NCBI GenBank assembly: GCA_019247135.1
Contig: JAFAPL010000907.1
Coordinates: 1-18,001, forward strand
Length of the DNA stretch: 18,001 nucleotides
Reading direction: 5' to 3'
From: Chloroflexota bacterium
GTDB lineage: Bacteria; Chloroflexota; UBA6077; CF-72
Shown: positions 1 through 7,985 of the stretch, one piece after another
Layout of the letters: every line of letters starts with the position of its first letter
Position numbering within the stretch: the first letter of the stretch is position 1
The notes under the pieces: generated by a model
Seen by the model: the letters and a program-made list of their open reading frames with translations, nothing else
Databases searched by the model: none
Told to the model about the DNA's origin: nothing
Translations under genes and position numbers: made by a program

Positions 1-1143
1 CTGCTGAATGTCAGCGCAGCCGGGCAGGTTGCGGTTCTCGAGGCGACATTCGCCTCAGGTCGGTGGAGCATGTTTGCAATGGCCGGCGCCGCGCTACGAT
101 TTGTCCTGCCACTTGCGCTGTTTGGACTTCTCGGTCCGGCGTCAGCACTGCTCTGGGGCGCGGCCATCGAGATCGTTGCGACGTGGATCGTTCGCGACTG
201 GCTACAGCGCCGACACATTCCGATGGTTCGGGTGGGCTGGCGCGAGATGTGGCGCATATGGACGGAGACCGCTCGTTACGGCGCAGCATTCGCACTCACA
301 GGCATTGGTGACCAGACGTTAGCCTTCTCCGATCGGTTCATCATCGGGGCCCTCATCGGGCCTGCGGCGGTCGGTCTGTACAGCACAAACTACTCCATAG
401 CCGAGAAGCTTTTGATCCTTGTGCAGGCGCCGCTTATCTACGCGGCGACACCAAGAGTTACGTCTCTCTGGGAGAACAACGCGCGTCAGGAAGCTGTGGA
501 CCTGATCAGAACTGCCCTGCGCTGGTTGACCATGATGGGCGCGCCCGTGGTGGCCTTCGCACTGGTCCGCGGCGATTTCCTTTCAGGCCTGTTGCTCGGT
601 CAGAAATATGTCGAGGCTCATGCCGTCATCCCCATTGTCACCGCTTCCATCCTGCTGTGGGCAGCGAGCCAGTACGGCCATGTGTCGTTCCAGTTGGGAA
701 AGATCACCTGGATCATCAGCCTTGCACTCCTGTGCGCGGCAGCCGCTAACGCCGTGGCCGTGTTCGCGTTGACGAGCACCATTGGATATATTGGAGGTGC
801 GCTTGGTACAGGCATCGGCTATCTGACATACGCAGTCATTATCTTCATCGCCTCTCGGCGTCGCGGACCACTCCCCTGGAATGTGCCATGGAGCACCGTC
901 GCGCACGCGGCGTGCTCGGCCGCGGTGGCCGCAATCGTGTGGCGATTCGTCGTACCCGACCGTCTCGGTAATGTTATGGATTTCTGTCTTGCTGCCGTTG
1001 GCGGCATGATCGGACTTGGCGTGTACTTGCTGCTGCTAGTGGTCTTCGCCGAGCTGGCTTTGCCGCGCAAAGGCGGTGCCTCATTCGCGTCCATACTGTC
1101 ACTCCATTCGAGACGAGCGAGACCCGCGGAGGATGTAGAGTGA
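1..1143 (+). CDS. Polysaccharide flippase (Wzx/MOP superfamily), 5' end cut by window edge
   Basis: Likely moves the lipid-linked repeat unit of a surface polysaccharide across the cytoplasmic membrane. The frame is open from base 1, so the true start lies upstream. The 380 codons visible are shorter than the usual 420 to 500 residues, so the first transmembrane helices are probably missing. A first ATG inside the window (70) falls in the middle of a hydrophobic segment and is not a likely start. The protein is a series of hydrophobic helices joined by short basic loops. A family-typical stretch, SDRFIIGALIGPAAVGLYS followed by an NYSIAEK segment, matches the central region of RfbX/Wzx proteins. 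The last 25 residues are a charged cytoplasmic tail. The gene converges on the beta-helix lipoprotein gene with a 40-bp gap. The family call is firm; the substrate cannot be read from the sequence. Confidence 0.85.
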   Translation: MLNVSAAGQVAVLEATFASGRWSMFAMAGAALRFVLPLALFGLLGPASALLWGAAIEIVATWIVRDWLQRRHIPMVRVGWREMWRIWTETARYGAAFALTGIGDQTLAFSDRFIIGALIGPAAVGLYSTNYSIAEKLLILVQAPLIYAATPRVTSLWENNARQEAVDLIRTALRWLTMMGAPVVAFALVRGDFLSGLLLGQKYVEAHAVIPIVTASILLWAASQYGHVSFQLGKITWIISLALLCAAAANAVAVFALTSTIGYIGGALGTGIGYLTYAVIIFIASRRRGPLPWNVPWSTVAHAACSAAVAAIVWRFVVPDRLGNVMDFCLAAVGGMIGLGVYLLLLVVFAELALPRKGGASFASILSLHSRRARPAEDVE

Positions 1144-1156
1144 CCGACTCGTTCGT

Positions 1157-1170
1157 CTCTCGTTTGAGAG
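1157..1170. terminator. Short hairpin between convergent genes, possible bidirectional terminator
   Basis: CTCTC and GAGAG arms enclose a GTTT loop, with two further G-U pairs possible at the base. It sits 13 bases past the flippase stop and 13 past the stop of the facing lipoprotein gene. There is no T-run on either side, so a terminator role is an inference from position. Confidence 0.3.
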
Positions 1171-1183
1171 GTTCGGACCCGTG

Positions 1184-3412
1184 TCAGGGACTGAGCGGAA
1201 TTCCGACTGACGAAAGCATACGGTCTCGGTCCGCGGCCGAGAGATAGTCTCCAGCCCGACCTCCAGGCGTATTCCGAAAATCGGCGAGGTTCTGGAATCC
1301 CTGCTGCCACACAAACCGAACGTGACCATCTTCGTCGCCCGGGTACCAGAAATGGTTGTCGGCACCCTGGTTGGCGCTATCGGACGCAAAGACCTTGCCC
1401 GAACCGAACTGTAGCCACTCGAGCGCATGCCCAGCCATGTCACCCATCACGACAGTGTTGTCGTGCACGTTGTTGGCCACGGTCCCCTGCGCCAGAGCGT
1501 CTGAGCGTTTGGCGGACAGAACGGAAATGCCAATCGAATTCCAGGCCAAGGTATTGTGCGCAACCTCGGCATGATCAGAGTTCGAAATGTAAATGCCAGG
1601 TAACTTTGCGCCACTGGCCCATACAGAGTTGCCAGCAATGTACGCACCCGATGAGATCTCGAAAAGAATTCCAGCCCCTGTGTTGTCGTACACCTTGTTG
1701 TTGGAATACGTCGCGCCGTTACAACAGATATCGCACCAGATCCCCGGTCCGTGGTTCCCGTGGATCGTATTCGAATCCACGGTGAGGCTCGTCGCCTTGA
1801 CGGTCTTGATGGCGCCAGTTTGCCAATCCGAATTCCAGCCACCATACCCGCTGTTCATGATCGTGTTGCCCTGAACGAGCGCGTGCCCGCTGTTGAAGGA
1901 GCCAATCGCCAGATCACCCGCACCTGAGAGCACGTTGTTCAGTACCGACGAGTGCACATCCCCGCCCCCGAGCCCCAGCATCGTTCCGTGGACGTCGGCC
2001 AAGTTGCTGTTGCTCAAGACGAATCCGGCATGACCGTCGTTGCCGATCGCGTGGTCTTGAGCAGTTGTTGCCGCGTGACGAAACTTGAAATTGGTGATGG
2101 TTACGTTGTCGGCCTGGGTCGTCTCCCAAACTTTCCGCGTCGTGACCTCGACGACGTGCCCGCTGGGGTCACTGGACAGGACAACGTGCCGGGAAGCGTC
2201 GAGTGAGAACTCCCCGTCGCCGGGATTGCGCGGCACCTGGGTCAGCGCACTCCCGTCCACGAAGACTTGCTCGAGATGGGAGGCGCGGAACTCATCTGAA
2301 TATTGAGCGCCGGGCGAATCCCCACCCAGGTTTGGGACCGTGTCACTCGACACCCACCGGGAGCCCTGTTGTGTCCAGTTGTTCCAGACATCACTCCCGC
2401 GAATTTCTGCCTGAGCCTGTCCATCCAGCGTCAAGGGCTTGTTGATGATGATCGACTCTCGATACACGCACGGCGGCACCGCAACCACCGAGCCCGCTGG
2501 CGCGGCGTCGACAAGGGCTTGCAAAGTCCCCGTACACGACGACGCGATGACACCTCCTCCGGCCAGAAAGTGAGCTTTGACTCGCTCTGGCGAAAGGGCG
2601 CTTCCGTACAGGGCGACTTCGTCGAGGGAACCAGCGAATTTCTGAAATCCAGTATCGTCCGACCAGCCGAGAACAGGGTTAGCTGTAAACCCGCTTACAC
2701 TCTGAATGGTTGCGGATCCGGCGAGGACGCCATCGACATAAAGGGCGAGATTGTTACCGCCTTGCGTCGTGAATACCACGTAGTGCCATGTGGTGGCATC
2801 TACGGGTTTGCTGGCGCTGACCGAGTACGCGGGCCAGTTGCTGCTCAGGTCGTCCATACCACGAAACTGCCCCTGCTGCACATACAGCGTGCGCGATCCA
2901 CCCTCGCCCGCGATCGATACGATGGGTGCGGCTTGATCGTTGGAGGCCGCTTTGATCCAGGCCTCAACCGTGAAATCACCTCCAACGTTTATCGCGGTGT
3001 TATCGCGGGCAAAGCCCGTCTTACCGTCCATACTGATAGCCTGGTCGGGGTCGCCTGCTATTGCCCCACTCGTGCCCAGACTGACGGCACCAGACGTCGT
3101 GGCCTGTTGCCCTTGACCGGAGAGATCCGTCAGCGTTGTTCCGTCAGTTTCGTCCAGGCGCCAGTAGGCGAGGGGCTGGTCTGCTAGCACCACGTCCGGG
3201 TACGTCGGCGGCGCAGGTGTGGCGTCGTCCGAAACTGGTACAGCGGACGCATTCCCAGTGTCGTACTGAACGGCTTCAGTTGAGGACGGCCGATCTGCCG
3301 AGGTATGAGCGGCCTCAGAGGACGCGGTCTCCTCTGTCCCAACGCAACTGGCCAGAACGAATATCAGGAGGACGGCGAGTAACCGCAACTTGAGCCAAGC
3401 CCCCGTTAACAC
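1184..3412 (-). CDS. LamG-like / right-handed beta-helix surface lipoprotein
   Basis: A 742-residue exported protein. Residues 1-23 form a lipoprotein signal with lipobox LASC (Cys23), so it should be lipid-anchored outside the membrane. A Ser/Thr/Ala-rich linker (24-72) leads to a LamG-like jelly-roll domain (about 73-287) that opens with QPLAYWRLDE and contains TVEAWIK and LALYVDG. A right-handed beta-helix follows (about 293-690), with Asn-rich rungs such as NNKVYDNTGAGI, a probable disulfide pair (Cys293/Cys315) and a WCDICC motif at 559-564. The start is GTG, preceded by AGGGG about 6 bases upstream. It is a full-length paralogue of the next gene upstream in transcription. Beta-helix folds of this kind include polysaccharide lyases, epimerases and sugar-binding proteins. 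With the LamG domain and the locus context, binding or processing of the exported glycan is likely, but no catalytic activity can be assigned. Confidence 0.82.
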   Translation of the reverse strand: MLTGAWLKLRLLAVLLIFVLASCVGTEETASSEAAHTSADRPSSTEAVQYDTGNASAVPVSDDATPAPPTYPDVVLADQPLAYWRLDETDGTTLTDLSGQGQQATTSGAVSLGTSGAIAGDPDQAISMDGKTGFARDNTAINVGGDFTVEAWIKAASNDQAAPIVSIAGEGGSRTLYVQQGQFRGMDDLSSNWPAYSVSASKPVDATTWHYVVFTTQGGNNLALYVDGVLAGSATIQSVSGFTANPVLGWSDDTGFQKFAGSLDEVALYGSALSPERVKAHFLAGGGVIASSCTGTLQALVDAAPAGSVVAVPPCVYRESIIINKPLTLDGQAQAEIRGSDVWNNWTQQGSRWVSSDTVPNLGGDSPGAQYSDEFRASHLEQVFVDGSALTQVPRNPGDGEFSLDASRHVVLSSDPSGHVVEVTTRKVWETTQADNVTITNFKFRHAATTAQDHAIGNDGHAGFVLSNSNLADVHGTMLGLGGGDVHSSVLNNVLSGAGDLAIGSFNSGHALVQGNTIMNSGYGGWNSDWQTGAIKTVKATSLTVDSNTIHGNHGPGIWCDICCNGATYSNNKVYDNTGAGILFEISSGAYIAGNSVWASGAKLPGIYISNSDHAEVAHNTLAWNSIGISVLSAKRSDALAQGTVANNVHDNTVVMGDMAGHALEWLQFGSGKVFASDSANQGADNHFWYPGDEDGHVRFVWQQGFQNLADFRNTPGGRAGDYLSAADRDRMLSSVGIPLSP

Positions 3413-3821
3413 CAGGGCCCCTGGTAGACCACGTTCGGTGGCAGCATGTCTCGCAAATTAACCTGGAATCGAGGCTCGTGCAGCCGCAACGCTCGGTGCC
3501 AAACTCGTCCTGGTCGATACGTCGGCCGCGCGCTGATCACCTCCCCAATTATGGTGTACCGAGGAACCTCCTTGCAGCAAACGGCATCTGGGCTCGTCTC
3601 TTCCAACAATCGGCGGTGGTGCAGCCCTGACTGGCCGACGCGAGTCATCTGATCACACCCTGGAACGCCAGTCAGCAGCCCCACACCCCTGCGAGTCAGA
3701 TCATGGGCCCGCGTTGATGCGCCGCGGTAACTGAAGGTATGAACCCGCAACCGCATCGCCCGAGAAGAGTCGGGCAGTTTGAAGAGCGTTGCCGGTACTG
3801 TGGCAGTCCCGAACTGCCCCA
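3413..3821. other. 409-bp gap between the two beta-helix genes
   Basis: I see no convincing gene here; the open frames on both strands lack family resemblance and ribosome sites. The gap holds two hairpins just after the stop of the upstream paralogue (listed separately) and then the 5' leader of the lipoprotein gene. In that leader a minus-strand CATAAT hexamer (complement of 3548-3553) could be a -10 element, but no good -35 accompanies it. Confidence 0.5.
3758..3818 (-). terminator. Two tandem hairpins after the 814-residue beta-helix gene
   Basis: On the minus strand, 3 bases after the TAG stop, GGCAGT and ACTGCC (3802-3818) close a 5-base loop. About 26 bases further on, GCCCGA and TCGGGC (3758-3775) close a 6-base loop. 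Both stems are perfect 6-bp helices. Neither has a downstream T-run, which is common in GC-rich genomes. Position suggests transcription termination or 3'-end protection between the two paralogues. Confidence 0.4.
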
Positions 3822-6266
3822 CTATCGAGCTATCCCTGCCGCCGCCAGCGCCTGGTCCTTCTGGGAGCTCGACATGTACCAACTGCCAACCCCACCCGCG
3901 GTCGCGCCAAACCCTCCAATGCTGCTGAAGATGCTGTTTCCATACCGAAATCGCTGCTGACCCGTTTCAGGAATCGGGTACCAGAACGCATTATTCAAGC
4001 CGGTATTGTTGGCTGACGGGGTGGCGATCACACCAGTACCATAGTCACCGAATCCCAGGCTGATTTGGCCATCTCCCGTCATAATCGCTATGTTGTCATG
4101 GACAAAGTTGTTCGTAACAGGCACGGAATCCGAACGGTAGTCGTTGTAGACGAAGAGGGCGGGGGCGGAGTTGTACACACAGTTGTTGTTTACTTCTGCG
4201 CTACCTGAATTGGAGATGAAGATTGCTGCGATGCCAAGCGGAGTATTCCAGACGGAGTTTCCGTAGATGTGAGCTCCGGTGGATATCTCAAACTCGATGC
4301 CGCTACCGGTGTTGTCGTGCACCTTGTTGTTTGAGATCGTCACGTCCCGGCAGCCGATATCACACCACAAACCGGTGCCGATATTGTCCCACGCTGTGTT
4401 GGAATCAAGCAGCACGTTATTGCCCGAAACGATCTTGACCCCTCCAGCTTGCCAGTTAGGATCCCACCCACCATAGCCATTGTGTCTCAACATGTTGCCC
4501 TGAATCAGTGCGTAGCCACTCTTGTATGAGCCGATCGCCAGGTCGCCCGCGGCAGCGAGCGTGTTGTTGAGAATCTGGGAATAGACATTTCCACCGCCAA
4601 GCCCCAGCATCATGCCGTGCGCGTCAGTCAATGTGGAGTTACTCAGGACAAAGTTGACATGATCGTCGTTGCCAATCGCGTGTTCATTGGCGGCAGTTGC
4701 GGCGTGATGGAAGTTCAGATTCATCACGGTCACATTATCTGCGTTGATGGTTATCCACTTCTTTCGTGTGGTGACCTCGACAAGGTGCCCTGAGGGGTTG
4801 GTCGCCAGAATCACGTGCCGACCACTGTCGAGTGCGAACTGCCCGCCGCCCGGGTTCGACGGCACATGCTGCAGTGGCGCGCCATCAACAAACACCTGCT
4901 CGAGATTGGCGGCCTGGAACTGATTGACGTAGGCAGCGCCAGACGAATCGGTTCCGAGACTCGGCACCACTGCGGCCGAAATCCAGTACGAGCCGCTCGC
5001 GTTCCAAGCGGTCCAGACGTCGCTTCCGCGGATCTCAGCCTGGTTCTGCCCGTCTAACGTGATCGGGGTACTGATCACGACTGACTCGCGATACACGCAT
5101 GGCGGCAAGTGCAGGACCGCCCCTGGCGCCGCGGCATTGATCGCGCTCTGGAGGGTTCCGGTGCAGGTCGGCGATGTGGACGACCCTGGACCGTCTGTTG
5201 GCGTACCTGTCGCGTTGGTTGAGTTGGCGCCGATGCCCGCGGCATAGTGAGCGGAGATGCGCGCCGCTGGCAGCGCCGTTGCATACAGCGCGACCTCATC
5301 CAGGTTGCCGCCGAACTTCGAGAAGGCCGGATCGTCGGACCAGGCAAGTACCGCGTTGCCGGAGAAGCCGCTGACAGCCGGCATGACCATTGAGCCAGCC
5401 AGCGCGCCGTCGACGTACAGTGCGAGACTCGTGGCTGCCTGCGTGACGAACACCAGATGATGCCATGCAGTGACGTCGTAGGCAGCGTTGCTATCAACAG
5501 AGTAGGTGGGCCACTTGCTGCTGACGTCTGCCATGCCTCGAAACCGCTGGCGGTCGAGATAGAGCGTGCGTGAACTCTGGCTCTGTGGGCCCACCAGTGA
5601 CACGAGCGGGACGCTCTGGTTGGCTGAGGAGCTCTTGACCCACGCCTCGATGGTGAAGTCGGAGCCGACACTCAGGCTGGTGTTGTCGCGTACGTAGCCG
5701 GATTGGCCATCGAAGCCAAAAGCGGTGTTGACGTCCTGTGCCAGAGCGCCTGAAACGCCCCGAGTGACGCCACCCGTGATGTTCGCGGTCTGCCGATTAC
5801 CGGAGTCATCAGCGGCGGTCGAGCCGGAAGTTTCGTTGAGCCGCCAGTACGCCATGGGCTGATCGGCAAGCACGGCAGAGGCGTACGCAGAAGTGGTGGA
5901 TCCCGCGCCACTGACATATTGCCCGTTGACTACTGGAATTCTGTAACCGGAGAGTCCCCAGCGTTCCGTCTGGTAGAGCGTTGGATCTGTGGTCCCGGTT
6001 ATTTGAATCGGTCCACGCGAGGCCGTATCACCGTCAACGAAGTCGGTGTCCGCGGACCACAGGTGGCCAGCGGTGTCGGTGTAAGTGTTGGGGCTTCCAG
6101 CGTCGATGCGAATCGGCGCGGGAGCCGCCGTGACGCTCGAGACGTTCCCAAACGCCAGGAGTACCATGCTGCTCGCAACTACAAGTGACGGCAGAACTGA
6201 CCGAATGACCGGCGACCAGGTCTTCGACCCTGGTCGGCAGCGTCCACGGCGGTCTATTCGATTCAT
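3822..6266 (-). CDS. Secreted malectin-fragment / LamG-like / right-handed beta-helix protein
   Basis: An 814-residue exported protein. The ATG start has a good ribosome site, AGGAG, 9 bases upstream. An N-terminal signal (basic stretch, then hydrophobic 20-40, cleavage near AAPA at 47-50) has no lipobox, so the product should be released or loosely held. Residues 52-117 match the first half of a malectin domain (IRIDAGS, HLWSADTDF, LYQTERWG, IPVVNGQY), but the second half is missing. LamG-like (about 132-345) and beta-helix (about 370-770) domains follow and align along their length with the neighbouring lipoprotein, including the WCDIGC motif and the C-terminal YMSSSQKDQALAAAGI tail. The gene pair looks like a tandem duplication that diverged in targeting. 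Binding or modifying of the locus's own polysaccharide is inferred from domains and context; the precise reaction is unknown. Confidence 0.82.
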   Translation of the reverse strand: MNRIDRRGRCRPGSKTWSPVIRSVLPSLVVASSMVLLAFGNVSSVTAAPAPIRIDAGSPNTYTDTAGHLWSADTDFVDGDTASRGPIQITGTTDPTLYQTERWGLSGYRIPVVNGQYVSGAGSTTSAYASAVLADQPMAYWRLNETSGSTAADDSGNRQTANITGGVTRGVSGALAQDVNTAFGFDGQSGYVRDNTSLSVGSDFTIEAWVKSSSANQSVPLVSLVGPQSQSSRTLYLDRQRFRGMADVSSKWPTYSVDSNAAYDVTAWHHLVFVTQAATSLALYVDGALAGSMVMPAVSGFSGNAVLAWSDDPAFSKFGGNLDEVALYATALPAARISAHYAAGIGANSTNATGTPTDGPGSSTSPTCTGTLQSAINAAAPGAVLHLPPCVYRESVVISTPITLDGQNQAEIRGSDVWTAWNASGSYWISAAVVPSLGTDSSGAAYVNQFQAANLEQVFVDGAPLQHVPSNPGGGQFALDSGRHVILATNPSGHLVEVTTRKKWITINADNVTVMNLNFHHAATAANEHAIGNDDHVNFVLSNSTLTDAHGMMLGLGGGNVYSQILNNTLAAAGDLAIGSYKSGYALIQGNMLRHNGYGGWDPNWQAGGVKIVSGNNVLLDSNTAWDNIGTGLWCDIGCRDVTISNNKVHDNTGSGIEFEISTGAHIYGNSVWNTPLGIAAIFISNSGSAEVNNNCVYNSAPALFVYNDYRSDSVPVTNNFVHDNIAIMTGDGQISLGFGDYGTGVIATPSANNTGLNNAFWYPIPETGQQRFRYGNSIFSSIGGFGATAGGVGSWYMSSSQKDQALAAAGIAR

Positions 6267-6662
6267 CGCAACAATCTCCTACATGCGTGCCGCCTTGACA
6301 GCAGTCTGTCGTGGCGGAAGCAGCGGAGTGTGTTGCCGGTTAGTGCGAGGCTATCGGGTGGTTAACGCGGAAGGGCCGGTGCCGAAAGCACCAGGATCCG
6401 CAAATCGTGCGGGCACTGTGCGGGCCGTTAGCTGTGCAGTCGCCGACGTGCACTTCGCAGGCAGGCCAAGCAGACGTCGCGGGTTGAGGGCCTTTGCGAC
6501 GCCTACCCCAAAAGCACGTTGAGGTCCCGACCAATACAAGCTCCTTTGATGAAACAAGATGTCGGGAACAGTCTCAGAACGATTGCTCAGAATCTGCTCA
6601 TGTTGTCAGGGCATATCGCCTGCGCTGGCTGCACCGGTCTGGAGCCAGTGTTACGCGGCGAA
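6267..6662. other. 396-bp intergenic region between the beta-helix pair and the five-gene operon
   Basis: No gene is supported here. It should hold the end of the operon transcript and the promoter of the 814-residue gene. The part next to the operon carries a 6-bp hairpin (listed separately). I could not find a convincing -35/-10 pair for the minus strand. A TTGACA at 6295-6300 lies on the plus strand and has no matching -10. Confidence 0.5.
6625..6648 (-). terminator. Hairpin after the FAD oxidoreductase gene
   Basis: CTGGCT and AGCCAG arms (6 bp) enclose a 12-base loop, starting 14 bases past the stop codon. No T-run follows, so this is a weak terminator candidate resting on position. Confidence 0.3.
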
Positions 6663-7985
6663 TCAAGCCAGCGCGGCGTGAGCAGCGCGTTCACCACTCT
6701 CGAATGCTTCGTCTGTCCACGAGTGGTCCCAGTCGCCATACCGGCCACAATAATGGACGCCAATTTCGTCGAGGAAGCCGTGAACGCTGGCGAGGGCGTC
6801 AGCGCGGTCGTGGTCGAAAATCACGTTGGCGTACCGCACCGGCCGGGCTTCGCTGAACAGGATCTGGTCAGTGTCGCGGAGTATTCCGATTGTTCGAAGT
6901 CCGTCCACAACCGGATCGATGAGCCCTTCAGGTGGACACTGTGCAGGGCGATATTTGTCCGAGAAATACACCTCGACCTGAATGCTGCCCGTGTCCGGTG
7001 GTGCGTTATGGCTTGACAGCATGTGCGGGAAGCTGAGCCGAGGAAAGATAATTTCTGGATCGTAGACATACGTGATGTGAGATTCGGACAGGTCTGCGCG
7101 GTCCACGCCAAGGTTGACCAGGACGACGCTCGTGAAGGCAAGGCGGCCAGCCGCGTCGCGGACCTGCGGCGGGACGTCAACGATACAGTCGATCAGGTCA
7201 GGCAACGGCATGGATGAGATCAATTTCTCGTATGGCGCGACCGTCCCATTCTCGAACCTCAGCAGACGACTGCGCGGATCAAGACTCACCAACCGGTGGC
7301 ATAAGCGCACCTGGGCCTGCGCCAGGAACGGATTCAGGTACGCGGCAAAGCCACCGCGAGTTGGGTACCTGAACGTGGTGACGTAGTGCATGTCGGTCTG
7401 CCGCGCGGGTGACAGAGCACCGCGCAAGACCTCGGCGAGGCTGGGCCGGTACATGCGCGGGCCCAACCAGTCAGTCGTCATGTTCTCGGCGGGTGTCGTG
7501 TGGTACTTCAGGCCGTAGACCATGGGAAATGTCCGCGCGAATGTTGCCCCGTATGCCGCCTCGAGCCAGTCGGCATAATCCGTGATCGGACGTTCGGTGG
7601 GCTGCTGCGCCTGCACGAAGTCGCACACGATCTGCGTGATCAACTCGGATCGCAGGCCATACAGGTTGCACTGCGCCGGGTGGGGCAACCAGTAGCCGTG
7701 CCAGTAGTTGTTGATCCGCGCACCAACGGTCTCATATTGATCGTCGACGTTGGCCGCGAGCAGATCCTGGATGCGCTCGTTCCTGGTGAAGCACAGGTGT
7801 GGGCCTTCGTCGAAGAGGAATCCGCTCTCGCTCAGCCAGCTCGCCGTGTGGCCGCCAGGGTACGAGTTTTTGTCGTAGCAGACGGGCCTGAGACCCTCGG
7901 CGGCTAACGCCGTAGCTGCGCCCAGGCCAGCCATGCCGGTTCCCAGAATGGCGAAGTCGGTGTGAACTTCGTTCACTTCGTTCAC
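6663..7985 (-). CDS. FAD/NAD(P)-dependent oxidoreductase (amine-oxidase-like, NAD_binding_8 type)
   Basis: A 440-residue flavoprotein. The N-terminus has a Rossmann dinucleotide motif, GTGMAGLG (residues 15-22), then a KNSYPGGHTAS segment that fits the FAD ribose/phosphate contact of amine-oxidase-like enzymes. The C-terminus has GRYGDWDHSWTDEAF (from residue 414), the typical FAD-closing segment. Related proteins are described as protoporphyrinogen-oxidase-like or UDP-galactopyranose-mutase-like and are frequent in polysaccharide loci; the substrate here is unknown. I chose the GTG at 7985 because it overlaps the upstream stop as GTGA, a sign of translational coupling, and puts the Rossmann fold close to the N-terminus. 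An in-frame ATG at 8030 would add 15 residues inside the upstream gene and cannot be excluded. It is the last gene of the operon. Confidence 0.8.
   Translation of the reverse strand: MNEVNEVHTDFAILGTGMAGLGAATALAAEGLRPVCYDKNSYPGGHTASWLSESGFLFDEGPHLCFTRNERIQDLLAANVDDQYETVGARINNYWHGYWLPHPAQCNLYGLRSELITQIVCDFVQAQQPTERPITDYADWLEAAYGATFARTFPMVYGLKYHTTPAENMTTDWLGPRMYRPSLAEVLRGALSPARQTDMHYVTTFRYPTRGGFAAYLNPFLAQAQVRLCHRLVSLDPRSRLLRFENGTVAPYEKLISSMPLPDLIDCIVDVPPQVRDAAGRLAFTSVVLVNLGVDRADLSESHITYVYDPEIIFPRLSFPHMLSSHNAPPDTGSIQVEVYFSDKYRPAQCPPEGLIDPVVDGLRTIGILRDTDQILFSEARPVRYANVIFDHDRADALASVHGFLDEIGVHYCGRYGDWDHSWTDEAFESGERAAHAALA

Noticed and set aside
2303..3187. Long plus-strand open frame (294 codons) inside the lipoprotein gene
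   Set aside because: It is antisense to a well-supported LamG/beta-helix gene and its translation resembles no family; a by-product of codon bias.
3406..3882. Minus-strand open frame (158 codons) in the gap between the beta-helix genes
   Set aside because: Overlaps the end of the upstream gene in another frame and crosses two hairpins; Arg-rich, with no family resemblance.
1184..6266. Phage tail-spike or adhesin module, suggested by the beta-helix proteins
   Set aside because: Signal peptides and a lipobox show export by the cell, and no phage genes are near.
6295..6300. TTGACA as a plus-strand promoter
   Set aside because: No -10 at a suitable distance and no plus-strand gene downstream.
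6519..7016. Plus-strand open frame starting in the 6.3-6.7 kb gap
   Set aside because: Runs antisense into the FAD oxidoreductase gene and has no ribosome site. The portion outside that gene is too short to judge as a gene.
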